40,483 bases of DNA from assembly GCF_016429215.1 (NCBI RefSeq), contig NZ_JAELUH010000047.1, positions 1 through 40,483 on the forward strand. The letters are read 5' to 3'. Source of the stretch: Herbaspirillum sp. ASV7. GTDB taxonomy: Bacteria > Pseudomonadota > Gammaproteobacteria > Burkholderiales > Burkholderiaceae_D. Every line of letters begins with the position of its first letter. Position 1 is the stretch's first letter. The position numbers were made by a program, and so were the translations under genes. The notes below the pieces were generated by a model. It worked only from the letters and a program-made list of their open reading frames with translations, searched no databases and had not been told where the DNA came from. Of this stretch, positions 17,975 through 27,381 are shown piece by piece.

Positions 17975-18919
17975 TCAGAGCTGGGGCGTCACGCTCTTCG
18001 CAAAGCCGTCGATGAACAGCCGTGCCACTGGCGAGAGCTGGGTGCCATGGCGTGTGACCAGCTGATAGGGCTCGCTGCGGGTATGCAGTTGCAGCGGCAG
18101 GATGCAGGTCATGCCGAAGCGCGTGCAGAAGTGCGCCACATCCACCGACAGCAGGGCCACGAAGTGCGGATTCTTTTGCAGCAGCGACAGCGTGGTGAAG
18201 GCCGAGGTGGTTTCCATCAACTGCAGCGGGAAGCGCAGGTCGGCATCGTGGAATTCGCGTTCCAGCGTGAGGCGCATGGGCATGTTGGCCGAATAGACCA
18301 CCCAGCGCGAATCGGCCAGGTCGGCCAGCTGCAGTGCCTGCGCCTGTGCCAGCGGATGCTGGACGCTGGCCACCACGGCCAGTTGCTCGTCGTGGATGCT
18401 GAAGGCATCGTAGAGGTCAGGACGCTGGCTGATGCTGGTGCGGCAGATGGCCAGGTCCAGCCGGCCCTGGTCGAGCAGGCGCAACAGGCGCGCGCTGGTG
18501 TCTTCGACGATCTCCACCGACAGCGAGGGATGATCCTCCAGCAGCCGCGTGAGGGCGTCGGTGAGCAGGGGCACGGCGCCCATGATGGTACCCACCGCCA
18601 GCCGGCCGCCGTGGCCCTGCATGATGGCCAGCATTTCCTCGCGCAGGTGGGTCAGGTCGGTCTGGATCAGGCGCGCATAGCGGATCACGCAATGGCCCAG
18701 CTCGGTAGCCTCCAGGCCGCGATTGGTGCGGGTGAACAGTTGTGCACCCAGCGTGCTTTCGATTTCCTGCAGGGCCTTGCTGGCGCCGGGCTGGGTCAGG
18801 GCGACCTGCTCCGCTGCCTTGAGCAGCGAGCCATGGTCCGCCAGGGCGATCAATAGCCGCAACTGCCGCAGGTGCAGGCGCGAGGTGATGGAGGCGAGAG
18901 AGGGCAGCGTGGTCTGCAT
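17975..18919 (-). CDS. LysR-family transcriptional regulator
   Basis: The 314-residue product (from the ATG at 18919) has an N-terminal winged helix-turn-helix, LRQLRLLIALADHGSLLKAA through RTNRGLEATELG, at about residues 17-77. A LysR effector-binding domain follows. The sequence resembles the GbpR-like branch linked to sugar and sugar-acid uptake, which is recognition without a search. The start was moved from an upstream ATG because homology begins at the MQTTLPSL start and AGGA lies upstream. It is transcribed away from the iron alcohol dehydrogenase gene, so it likely controls that gene and the genes beyond it from the 239-nt intergenic region. Confidence 0.9.
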   Translation of the reverse strand: MQTTLPSLASITSRLHLRQLRLLIALADHGSLLKAAEQVALTQPGASKALQEIESTLGAQLFTRTNRGLEATELGHCVIRYARLIQTDLTHLREEMLAIMQGHGGRLAVGTIMGAVPLLTDALTRLLEDHPSLSVEIVEDTSARLLRLLDQGRLDLAICRTSISQRPDLYDAFSIHDEQLAVVASVQHPLAQAQALQLADLADSRWVVYSANMPMRLTLEREFHDADLRFPLQLMETTSAFTTLSLLQKNPHFVALLSVDVAHFCTRFGMTCILPLQLHTRSEPYQLVTRHGTQLSPVARLFIDGFAKSVTPQL

Positions 18920-18946
18920 GGGATCGGTCCTGGAAAGGCCTCTAGT

Positions 18947-18982
18947 ATGAGCGTTGGTTATACCCATATCAACAGCTCTCAT
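18947..18982. promoter_or_regulatory. 36-bp imperfect dyad, candidate LysR operator
   Basis: ATGAG at 18947-18951 and CTCAT at 18978-18982 bound an imperfect inverted repeat in which about 13 of 18 positions match. Inside it, GTTG and CAAC frame a LysR-type T-N11-A core. It lies 28 bases upstream of the LysR start codon and 177 bases before the divergent dehydrogenase, a usual place for a LysR autoregulatory site. Confidence 0.45.
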
Positions 18983-19118
18983 TAGCCAAGGGCCTTGCGA
19001 TGGCTTAGAGTCTGCCTTTCAAAAGCAGGACACCAGAGGCAAGAGCGCGCCTCGGCGGGATCCGGGCAGGGTCCCGTCGACAGCCGCCACTCTGGCGACA
19101 TCTATAAACCCAGGCTAT

Positions 19119-19154
19119 GTAATGGCCCCAAAGGCCGTAATGGCCCGCTAGGCA
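19119..19154 (+). repeat. 18-bp tandem duplication before the dehydrogenase start
   Basis: GTAATGGCCC occurs at 19119-19128 and again at 19137-19146. The surrounding 18-bp units agree at most other positions. The second unit ends 4 bases before the ATG at 19159, so the repeat occupies the ribosome-binding region, and no strong Shine-Dalgarno is seen there. Confidence 0.6.
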
Positions 19155-19158
19155 GCTT

Positions 19159-20298
19159 ATGGCACTCATCAACTACATCACCCAGGTCCAGTTCGACTAC
19201 GGCGCATTGGCGCTCTTGCAGCAGGAATGCGACCGCATCGGCATCAGGAAGCCCCTGGTGGTCACCGACATGGGCATCCGCCAGGCCGGCCTGCTGGACA
19301 AGGTGCTGGCGCAACTGAAGGACGGCGCCACTGCGGTCGTGTACGACCAGACTCCGCCCAACCCCAACGAAGGCGCCGTGCGTGCAGCCGCCACGCTGTT
19401 CCGCGAGCATGGCTGCGACGGCATCGTGGCCGTGGGGGGCGGGTCTTCCATCGACCTGGCCAAGGGCGTGGCCGTGTGCGGCACCCATGAGGGTCCGCTG
19501 AAGTCCTTCGCGCTGATCGAGGGCGGCCTCACCAACATCACGGCCAGGACCGCGCCGGTGATCGCCATCCCGACCACCGCCGGCACCGGCAGCGAGGTCG
19601 GCCGTGGCGCCATCCTGATCCTGGACGATGGCCGCAAGGTCGGTGTGCTCTCGCCCTACCTGGTACCCCGGCTGGCCATCTGCGACCCCGAATTGACGCT
19701 GGGGCTGCCGCCGCTGATGACTGCGGCCACCGGCATGGATGCGATTGCCCACTGTCTGGAAACCTTCATGGCGCCCTCGTTCAACCCACCCGCCGACGGC
19801 ATCGCGCTCGATGGCCTGTGGCGCGCCTGGGGCCATATCGAACGCGCGACCCGCGAGCCGGGTGATCGCGATGCCCGCCTGAACATGATGAGCGCTTCCA
19901 TGCAGGGTGCCATGGCCTTCCAGAAGGGCCTGGGCTGTGTGCACAGCCTGTCGCACTCGCTGGGCGGCATCAATCCCAGGCTGCACCACGGCACCCTCAA
20001 CGCCATCTTCCTGCCGGCCATCATCGCCTTCAACGAAAGCGCCGAGACCATGGTCAAGGACAACAAGATGGCCCGCATGGCCCATGCCATGGGGCTGGGC
20101 AGCGGTGCCGAGATCGGTCCGGCCATCAAGGCGATGAGTGCTCGACTGGGCTTGCCGGGTGGCCTGGCGGAGCTGGGCGTGAGCGAGGCGATGTTCCCGC
20201 AGATCATCAAGGGCGCATTGGCCGACCACAGCCACAAGACCAATCCGCGTGTGGCCTCGGAACAGGATTACCGCGACATGCTGCAGCAATCGATGTGA
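19159..20298 (+). CDS. Iron-containing alcohol dehydrogenase
   Basis: The 379-residue product belongs to the group III metal-dependent alcohol dehydrogenases. It has the nucleotide motif GGGSSIDLAKG (93-103) and probable iron ligands D194, H198, H262 and H277, with the family pattern HSLSHSLGG around 262-270. Such enzymes interconvert primary alcohols or hydroxyacids and aldehydes with NAD(P). The next gene encodes a 2,5-dioxovalerate-type aldehyde dehydrogenase, so a plausible substrate is a hydroxy-acid whose aldehyde product passes to it; 4-hydroxybutyrate or 5-hydroxy-2-oxovalerate would fit, but this is inference. It diverges from the LysR gene. Confidence 0.9.
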   Translation: MALINYITQVQFDYGALALLQQECDRIGIRKPLVVTDMGIRQAGLLDKVLAQLKDGATAVVYDQTPPNPNEGAVRAAATLFREHGCDGIVAVGGGSSIDLAKGVAVCGTHEGPLKSFALIEGGLTNITARTAPVIAIPTTAGTGSEVGRGAILILDDGRKVGVLSPYLVPRLAICDPELTLGLPPLMTAATGMDAIAHCLETFMAPSFNPPADGIALDGLWRAWGHIERATREPGDRDARLNMMSASMQGAMAFQKGLGCVHSLSHSLGGINPRLHHGTLNAIFLPAIIAFNESAETMVKDNKMARMAHAMGLGSGAEIGPAIKAMSARLGLPGGLAELGVSEAMFPQIIKGALADHSHKTNPRVASEQDYRDMLQQSM

Positions 20299-20443
20299 TG
20301 TCCGACAATGACAGCGCAGGGTTCCGGCGGCACATTGCCTCGGGTACCTGAAGCAAAACCAGCGGCCATTCCCGCCATCGCGGGCGTGGCCTTTGCGCCT
20401 GACCCCTTGCGGGCGGCGCCAACGAAACCAGCAGGAGCATAAC

Positions 20444-22033
20444 GTGAGCTTCACCATCCTTGGACACAACTACATCGGCGGCCAGCGCAGCGGCCAGGGC
20501 GACGTCGCCCTGCACAGCGTGGACGCCACCACCGGCGCCCTGTTCGAGACGCCTTTCCTGACCGCCACCGAGAAGGAAGTGGCGGCTGCCGTGCATGCGG
20601 CCGAGCAAGCCTATCCGCGCTTCCGCGCCACCACCTCGGAAGAGCGCGCCCGCTTCCTCGACGCCATCGCCGACGAGATCGATGCCCTGGGCGATGATTT
20701 CCTCGCCGCCGTGGCCCGTGAAACCGCCCTGCCGGCGACCCCGCGCCTGGCTGGCGAACGCGCCCGCACCAGCGGCCAGATGCGCCTGTTCGCCAAGGTC
20801 CTGCGCCGTGGCGATTTCTATGGCGCCCGCATCGACACCGCCCTGCCGCAACGCCAGCCGCTGCCGCGCCCGGATATCCGCCAATACAAGATCGGCGTGG
20901 GCCCGGTGGCCGTCTTCGGCGCCAGCAACTTCCCGCTGGCCTTCTCGGTGGCCGGTGGCGATACCGCTGCTGCGCTGGCCGCAGGCTGCCCGGTGGTGTT
21001 CAAGGCCCACAGCGGCCACCTGGTGACCTCCGAACTGGTGGCCGACGCCATCGAGCGCGCCGTCAAGAAGACCGGCATGCCTGCCGGCACCTTCAACATG
21101 ATCTACGGCGACCGCGTGGGCGCCCAGCTGGTCAAGAGCGCCGGCATCCAGGCCGTCGGCTTCACTGGTTCGCTGCGCGGCGGTCGCGCCCTGTGCGACA
21201 TGGCGGCGGCCCGTCCGCAACCGATCCCGGTGTTTGCCGAGATGTCCAGCATCAACCCCATCATCCTCATGCCGGAAGCCCTGAAGCTGCGTGGCGATGC
21301 CATCGCCAAGGACCTGGCCGGCTCGGTCACCGTCGGCGTGGGCCAGCTGTGCACCAGCCCCGGCCTGCTGCTGGGCGTGCGCTCGCCGGAACTGACCGCC
21401 TTCATCGAGAAGCTGTCGGCGGCCTTCGGCGGCACCACCCCGGCCACCATGCTCAACAGCGGCGGCCTGACCCACTACAACGGTGGCGTCGCCCGCCTGA
21501 GCCAGCTGCCCGGCGTGCAGGTGATCGCCACTGGCGGCAGCAGCTACACCCAGGCGGTGCCGCACCTGTTCAAGGCCGATGCAGCCCAGCTGTTCTCCAA
21601 GGAAGCGCCGCTGGAAGAAGAAGTCTTCGGTCCGGCCACCGTCGTCGTCGAACTGGAAAGCCGCGAACAACTGCTGGACTTCGCCGCCAACATGCACGGC
21701 CAGCTGACGGCCACCCTGCAAGCCGAGCTCACCGACCTGCAAGGCAACCAGGACCTGATCGCGCTGCTGGAACAGAAGGCCGGTCGCCTGCTGTTGAACG
21801 GCTACCCCACCGGCGTGGAAGTGTGCGATGCGATGGTGCATGGCGGCCCCTATCCGGCGACCTCGGACGCGCGTGGCACCTCCGTGGGCACGCTGGCCAT
21901 CGAGCGCTTCCTGCGCCCGGTGTGCTACCAGAACTACCCGGACGCCATGCTGCCGGTGGCACTGCAGAACGCCAATCCGCTGGGCCTGATGCGCCTGGTC
22001 AATGGCGAGCAGACCCGCGCCGTCATCGCCTGA
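20444..22033 (+). CDS. 2,5-dioxovalerate (alpha-ketoglutarate semialdehyde) dehydrogenase
   Basis: The 529-residue product matches the long alpha-ketoglutarate semialdehyde dehydrogenase branch of the aldehyde dehydrogenase superfamily. It has the cofactor-site segment FGASNFPLAFSVAGGDTAAA with N162, K187 in PVVFKAHSGH, general base E266 (FAEMSSINP) and catalytic C303 (GVGQLCTSPG). The family oxidises 2,5-dioxopentanoate to 2-oxoglutarate at the end of non-phosphorylating sugar, sugar-acid or hydroxyproline pathways. The start is GTG at 20444 with AGGAG (20433-20437) well spaced. It follows the dehydrogenase by 145 nt, likely in one operon. Confidence 0.92.
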   Translation: MSFTILGHNYIGGQRSGQGDVALHSVDATTGALFETPFLTATEKEVAAAVHAAEQAYPRFRATTSEERARFLDAIADEIDALGDDFLAAVARETALPATPRLAGERARTSGQMRLFAKVLRRGDFYGARIDTALPQRQPLPRPDIRQYKIGVGPVAVFGASNFPLAFSVAGGDTAAALAAGCPVVFKAHSGHLVTSELVADAIERAVKKTGMPAGTFNMIYGDRVGAQLVKSAGIQAVGFTGSLRGGRALCDMAAARPQPIPVFAEMSSINPIILMPEALKLRGDAIAKDLAGSVTVGVGQLCTSPGLLLGVRSPELTAFIEKLSAAFGGTTPATMLNSGGLTHYNGGVARLSQLPGVQVIATGGSSYTQAVPHLFKADAAQLFSKEAPLEEEVFGPATVVVELESREQLLDFAANMHGQLTATLQAELTDLQGNQDLIALLEQKAGRLLLNGYPTGVEVCDAMVHGGPYPATSDARGTSVGTLAIERFLRPVCYQNYPDAMLPVALQNANPLGLMRLVNGEQTRAVIA

Positions 22034-22154
22034 GCCTGAGCTGTAGACCTTTGGACCGGTGCCTGGCGCCGGTCCGGCATTGCCTTCCCCGCACTCGATT
22101 GCGGGGTCGTAACAAGACTATCCAACGACGATAAAGACCCCCGAGGAGGAGACC

Positions 22155-23369
22155 TTGAGCATATTCATCCGGCGCGCCGCGCTGTCGGCCGCCGTCTGCG
22201 CGCTGATGGGCGCGGCCACCCTGCCCAGCGCACATGCCGCTGGCGATACCATCAAGATCGGTTTCATCACCGACATGTCCGGCACCTATGCCGATTTCGA
22301 CGGCCAGGGCGGCGTCGAGGCGATCCGCATGGCCATTGCCGATGCCGGTGGCACCATCAATGGCAAAAAGGTGGAGCTGGTCTTCGCCGACCACCAGAAC
22401 AAGGCCGACATCGCCGCCAACAAGGCGCGCGAATGGTTCGACCGCGATGGCGTGGACATGCTGGTCGGTGGCGTGAATTCGGCCGCCAGCCTGGCCATGG
22501 GCAAGGTCGCTGGCGAGAAGAAGAAGGTCTTCATCTCGGTCGGTGCCGGCACCACCCGCCAGACCAACGAAGAGTGCAACGCCTACACCATCCAGTACGC
22601 CTACGACACCACTGCCCTGGCACGCGGCACGGGCGCGGCCATCACGCGCCAGGGCGGCAAGTCCTGGTACTTCCTCACGGCCGACTATGCCTTCGGCACC
22701 TCGCTGGAGAAGGACACCAGTGACGTCGTCAAGAGTGCCGGCGGCACCGTCGTGGGCGCCACCCGGGTACCGCTGTCGACCTCGGATTTCTCGTCCTTCC
22801 TGTTGCAGGCGCAATCCTCCAAGGCCCAGATCCTCGGCCTGGCCGTGGCCGGTGGCGACGTCATCAATGCCATCAAGGCGGCCAATGAATTCGGCGTGAA
22901 CAAGACGATGAAGCTGGCGGGCCTGCTGATCTTCATCAACGATACCCATTCGCTGGGCCTGCAGTTGACCCAGGGCATGTATCTCACCGATGGCTGGTAC
23001 TGGGACCTCAATGAGCAGTCGCGTACCTGGGCCAATCGCTACTTCCTGAAGATGAAGAAGATGCCTTCGATGTTCCAGGCCGGTGATGCCTCGGCGGTGG
23101 GGCAGTACCTGAAGGCGGTGAAGGCGGTCGGCAGTACCGATGCCGACCAGGTCATGGCCTACCTGCGCAAGAACCGCATCAACGACTTCTTTACCGCCAA
23201 TGGCGTGGTGCGTCCTGACGGTCGCATGGTGCACGACATGTACCTGATGGAAGTGAAGAAGCCCTCCGAATCCAAGCGCCCCTGGGACTACTACAAGCTG
23301 GTGCAGACCATCCCCGGCGAGCAAGCCTACATGACCAAGGCCGAATCCAAGTGTGCGCTGTGGAAGTGA
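22155..23369 (+). CDS. Periplasmic substrate-binding protein, branched-chain amino acid ABC type
   Basis: The 404-residue product has a signal peptide ending near AHA28. A Peripla_BP_6-type domain follows, opening DTIKIGFITDMSGTYADFDG and containing KVELVFADHQNKADIAANKA. Such proteins capture amino acids, amides or aromatic and short-chain acids for HAAAP-type ABC importers. No permease or ATPase genes flank it, so it is an orphan binding protein. It may use transporter subunits elsewhere or act in sensing. The start is TTG at 22155 behind a strong GAGGAGGA; no ATG lies before the signal peptide. It probably ends the dehydrogenase operon. Confidence 0.9.
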   Translation: MSIFIRRAALSAAVCALMGAATLPSAHAAGDTIKIGFITDMSGTYADFDGQGGVEAIRMAIADAGGTINGKKVELVFADHQNKADIAANKAREWFDRDGVDMLVGGVNSAASLAMGKVAGEKKKVFISVGAGTTRQTNEECNAYTIQYAYDTTALARGTGAAITRQGGKSWYFLTADYAFGTSLEKDTSDVVKSAGGTVVGATRVPLSTSDFSSFLLQAQSSKAQILGLAVAGGDVINAIKAANEFGVNKTMKLAGLLIFINDTHSLGLQLTQGMYLTDGWYWDLNEQSRTWANRYFLKMKKMPSMFQAGDASAVGQYLKAVKAVGSTDADQVMAYLRKNRINDFFTANGVVRPDGRMVHDMYLMEVKKPSESKRPWDYYKLVQTIPGEQAYMTKAESKCALWK

Positions 23370-23460
23370 GCGGATAAAGGCAGGTCCAGCCGGACGGCCC
23401 CAGGCGGGGCCGCCGGAACGTTTTTGAGCAGCAAGTCTGATGTGGATCGGACCATGTTCA

Positions 23461-23494
23461 ACGCATCCCGGGTGACCGGGGTGCGTTTTTTTTT
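23461..23494 (+). terminator. Intrinsic terminator after the binding-protein gene
   Basis: ACGCATCCCGG (23461-23471) pairs with CCGGGGTGCGT (23476-23486), including one G-T pair, around a GTGA loop, followed by a run of Ts to 23494. A second hairpin without a T-run, GCCTGCGCC/GGCGCAGGC (23497-23520), sits between it and the convergent gene's stop. Confidence 0.88.
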
Positions 23495-23527
23495 ATGCCT
23501 GCGCCATTCCCGGCGCAGGCAAGCGGA

Positions 23528-23989
23528 TCAGGCGCGGCGCGGCACCTGCGGACGCATGGCTACGCCCAGGCGGTTCCAGGCATTGATGATGGCCACTGCA
23601 AACGTCAGGTTGGCGATCTCGGCCTCGCTGAAATGCTGCTGCAGCAGGGCAAAGGCGGCGTCGTCCTTGTCGCCATCGGGCTGGTGCAGGTAGGTGAAGC
23701 GCTCGGCCCAGTTCAGCGCCGCGCGCTCCTGTTCGGTGAAGAAGGCGATCTCGCGCCAGGCCGCCAGGGTATTGAGGCGTTGCTGGTCTTCGCCATTCTT
23801 GAGCAGGTCGTGCGAGTGCATGTCGGCGCAGTAGGCGCAGCCATTGAGTTGCGAGACCCGCAGGAACACCAGCTCCAGCAGCTTGGGATCGACACCGCTC
23901 TGGTGGACGGCTTCACTGGCCTTGAGCAGGGCATTGAAGGCGGGAGCGGCGAGTTTGGTATGGGGCAGGCGTTGCTTGAAGTCGGACAT
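23528..23989 (-). CDS. AhpD-like carboxymuconolactone decarboxylase family protein
   Basis: The 153-residue product has the alkylhydroperoxidase signature LELVFLRVSQLNGCAYCADMH split by its redox pair C51-A-Y-C54, with H58 and E39 placed as in AhpD. Such proteins act as peroxide reductases or thiol-dependent reductases; the substrate is unknown. Two ATGs exist (23992 and 23989); GGAG is better spaced for 23989. Upstream lies an ECF41-type sigma factor gene with an ECF41-like promoter in between. This matches the known linkage of ECF41 sigma factors with carboxymuconolactone decarboxylase, oxidoreductase or epimerase genes, so it is probably the sigma factor's main target. Confidence 0.92.
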   Translation of the reverse strand: MSDFKQRLPHTKLAAPAFNALLKASEAVHQSGVDPKLLELVFLRVSQLNGCAYCADMHSHDLLKNGEDQQRLNTLAAWREIAFFTEQERAALNWAERFTYLHQPDGDKDDAAFALLQQHFSEAEIANLTFAVAIINAWNRLGVAMRPQVPRRA

Positions 23990-24050
23990 CATGATTCTCC
24001 ATGGAAAAGTGAGGGTGACAGCGGCGCGAATGACCGGTGTTCCTCCACTA

Positions 24051-24077
24051 GACGGGGGAGCATGTCCGCTTGTGACA
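24051..24077 (-). promoter_or_regulatory. ECF41-type promoter upstream of the AhpD-like gene
   Basis: On the minus strand TGTCACA (24077-24071) and CGTC (24054-24051) are separated by 16 bases. This is the promoter pattern described for ECF41 sigma factors. It points toward the AhpD-like gene, placing the transcript start near 24044 and a leader of about 55 nt. No such pair was noticed before hemB or the sigma gene. Confidence 0.75.
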
Positions 24078-24112
24078 GATTTCGCGAAAAAAGAGCGGCC
24101 AGCCTGAAAAAC

Positions 24113-25096
24113 TCAGCCGCCATCCGCCATCGATTGGGCAATGGCCTTGAGCTTGTCCGGGTTGCGCACGATGTAGATCTCGCAGATGCGCCCGCCCTCG
24201 GTCTCCAGCACCTGGGCCGATTCGAGCATGTCATCGATGTAGCGCAACAGTCCCGGGCTGCCATTGATCCAGGCTGCGCGATAGCGGATGCGTTCGCCGA
24301 AGCGGCGCCGGTTGGCGTAGTAGAGCCAGGTGATGCGCTCGCCGCCCAAGAGCGGGTGGGGGAAGGACGATACCTTGCCGCCGCCGTCGCCGATCAGGCG
24401 GGCGTCCTCGGCCAACAGGCCGAGCATGGCCTCGCGCTGGCCGCTCTGGACGGCTTGCATGAATTTTTCCAGCAGCAGGGCATGGGTCTGGCGCGTCACC
24501 GGGCTGGAGGCGGCGCGCAGCGGCTTGCGGGGCGCTGCGCCGGCGGATGCGGCGGCATCGTGCTGCGCCAGCCGTTCGCGGGCGCGGTGCACCAGCTGGC
24601 GGCAACTGGCCTCCGATTTCTGCAGGATGGCAGCGATATCGGGATAGTCGTTATCGAAGACTTCACGCAGCAGGAAGGCGGCGCGTTCCTCCGGCTTGAG
24701 ACGTTCCAGCAGCAAGAGATAGGCGAAGGAAACGTCGCTATGCTGCTCCAGCAGCGTCTCGGGCGAGGGCGCCAGACGGGCCTGGCCGAACAGGTCGATT
24801 TCGGGGGCGTTGTCGGACAGGTCCACCAGCGGCTCCGGCAGCCAGTGGCCGACGTAGTGCTGGCGCTCCTGCTGCAGCTGGCGCAGACGGTCGAGGCACA
24901 GGCGGGTGACTACCGTCACCAGCCAGGCTTCGGCCGAGGCCAGCGCCTGCGGGTCCTGGGCGTGCCAGCGCAGCCAGGCGTCCTGCAGCACGTCCTCGGC
25001 GTCGCTGCGCGTGCCCAGCATGCGATAGGCGACCCCGAAGAGCCGCGCGCGATGGCGGGCAAAGAGATCGCTGTCGGGATCGCGGTCGCCGGCCAT
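24113..25096 (-). CDS. ECF41-family RNA polymerase sigma factor with SnoaL-like C-terminal domain
   Basis: The 327-residue protein has a sigma-2 region (FGVAYRMLGTRSDAEDVLQD, about 20-39) and a linker with WLPEPL (85-90). A sigma-4 helix-turn-helix follows (about 123-177), then an extension of about 130 residues with DGGGK (237-241) and NPDKL (312-316). These three motifs define ECF41 sigma factors, whose C-terminal SnoaL-like domain controls their own activity in place of an anti-sigma factor. The start lies 16 nt after the hemB stop without a good ribosome binding site, so it may be translated from a hemB readthrough transcript. No anti-sigma gene is nearby. Confidence 0.93.
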   Translation of the reverse strand: MAGDRDPDSDLFARHRARLFGVAYRMLGTRSDAEDVLQDAWLRWHAQDPQALASAEAWLVTVVTRLCLDRLRQLQQERQHYVGHWLPEPLVDLSDNAPEIDLFGQARLAPSPETLLEQHSDVSFAYLLLLERLKPEERAAFLLREVFDNDYPDIAAILQKSEASCRQLVHRARERLAQHDAAASAGAAPRKPLRAASSPVTRQTHALLLEKFMQAVQSGQREAMLGLLAEDARLIGDGGGKVSSFPHPLLGGERITWLYYANRRRFGERIRYRAAWINGSPGLLRYIDDMLESAQVLETEGGRICEIYIVRNPDKLKAIAQSMADGG

Positions 25097-25112
25097 GGCT
25101 GCAGCGGGGCGA

Positions 25113-26425
<1,313 letters not shown>

Positions 26426-27175
26426 TCATGCCTGGGGTTGGCCGGCGTGTTCGCCGTCGACCTGCCCATCGACATCGCCGGTGGCCTTGGCACTGGATGC
26501 AGTGGCTGCTTCGCCGCTCAGACCGGCCAGTTCCAGGATCTTGTCATTGGCCTCTTCCAGGCCGATGCGCTTGAGCGCGGAGAACAGCTGGGCCGTGAAC
26601 GGGAAGGGCTGGCCGTTCTCGTCCACATAGCTTTCCAGGTAGGTGCGGGCCTGGCGCAGGGCGTTGGTGGATTCGTTGCGGTTGAGCTTGTCGGCCTTGC
26701 TCAGGATGCAATGGATGGGTTTGCCGGTGGGGGCGAACCACTCGATCATCTGGATATCCAGGTCGGTGAAGGGACGGCGCGAATCGACGATCATCACCAG
26801 CGCCGCCAGCTGTTCGCGCTGGCGCACGTAGTCGCCCAGCAGGGCTTGCCAGTGATGCTTGGCCGAGCCCGACACCTCGGCATAGCCATAGCCGGGCAAG
26901 TCCACCAGCATGGCGCGGATCTCGTCGGGGCGCGCCTCGTCGTTGCGGTGCTGGCCCACATGGGCGCCGCCCAGCGAGAAATAGTTGATGTGCTGGGTGC
27001 GCCCCGGTGTCTTGGAGGCAAAAGCCAGGCGTTTCTGGTTGCACAACACGTTGATCGCGCTGGACTTGCCGGCGTTGGATCGGCCGGCGAAGGCGATCTC
27101 CGGCACACTGGTCTTGGGCAGGTCCCGCAGATGATTGACGGTGGTGTAGAAACGGGCTTGCCAAAGTTGCGACAT
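26426..27175 (-). CDS. engB: Ribosome-biogenesis GTP-binding protein YsxC/EngB
   Basis: The 249-residue GTPase has G1 GRSNAGKSS (31-39), G3 DLPGYG (92-97), G4 SKAD (159-162) and a G5-like SALK (199-202). EngB (YihA/YsxC) is essential for late 50S assembly in many bacteria. After about residue 219 there is an Ala-, Gly- and Asp-rich tail of roughly 30 residues that is absent from most homologues and probably disordered. The start at 27175 matches the family N-terminus. It is transcribed away from the cytochrome c4 gene. Confidence 0.96.
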   Translation of the reverse strand: MSQLWQARFYTTVNHLRDLPKTSVPEIAFAGRSNAGKSSAINVLCNQKRLAFASKTPGRTQHINYFSLGGAHVGQHRNDEARPDEIRAMLVDLPGYGYAEVSGSAKHHWQALLGDYVRQREQLAALVMIVDSRRPFTDLDIQMIEWFAPTGKPIHCILSKADKLNRNESTNALRQARTYLESYVDENGQPFPFTAQLFSALKRIGLEEANDKILELAGLSGEAATASSAKATGDVDGQVDGEHAGQPQA

Positions 27176-27219
27176 GGTGGGGGGAAATCCGAAAGAGGAG
27201 GGAAAAACGCGGAGAAGCT

Positions 27220-27229
27220 ATTGTACAAT
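27220..27229. promoter_or_regulatory. Palindromic -10 element between engB and cytochrome c4
   Basis: ATTGTACAAT is a perfect 10-bp palindrome that presents TACAAT, five of six consensus bases, on both strands. On the minus strand it is about 45 bases before the engB start. On the plus strand it is about 150 bases before the cytochrome gene. Good -35 hexamers at the right distance were not seen on either side. Confidence 0.4.
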
Positions 27230-27381
27230 GGCCCGATACCCAACGCCTTGTTGATGCCAGGCAACTCAAAAATATGGCGGCCATTGGAGACAGGTCAAAC
27301 AACAGGCATTTGGTATGGGGGCAGTCAGCCACCGAACGGGCAAAATCTCGCAATTCCACAATAAGAGTATTAGGGTGACGA

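Noticed and set aside
20207..21841. 544-codon minus-strand frame opposite the aldehyde dehydrogenase
   Set aside because: Its composition (His, Gln, Gly, Ala runs) is that of an antisense shadow in a high-GC gene, and the plus-strand protein is well supported by motifs.
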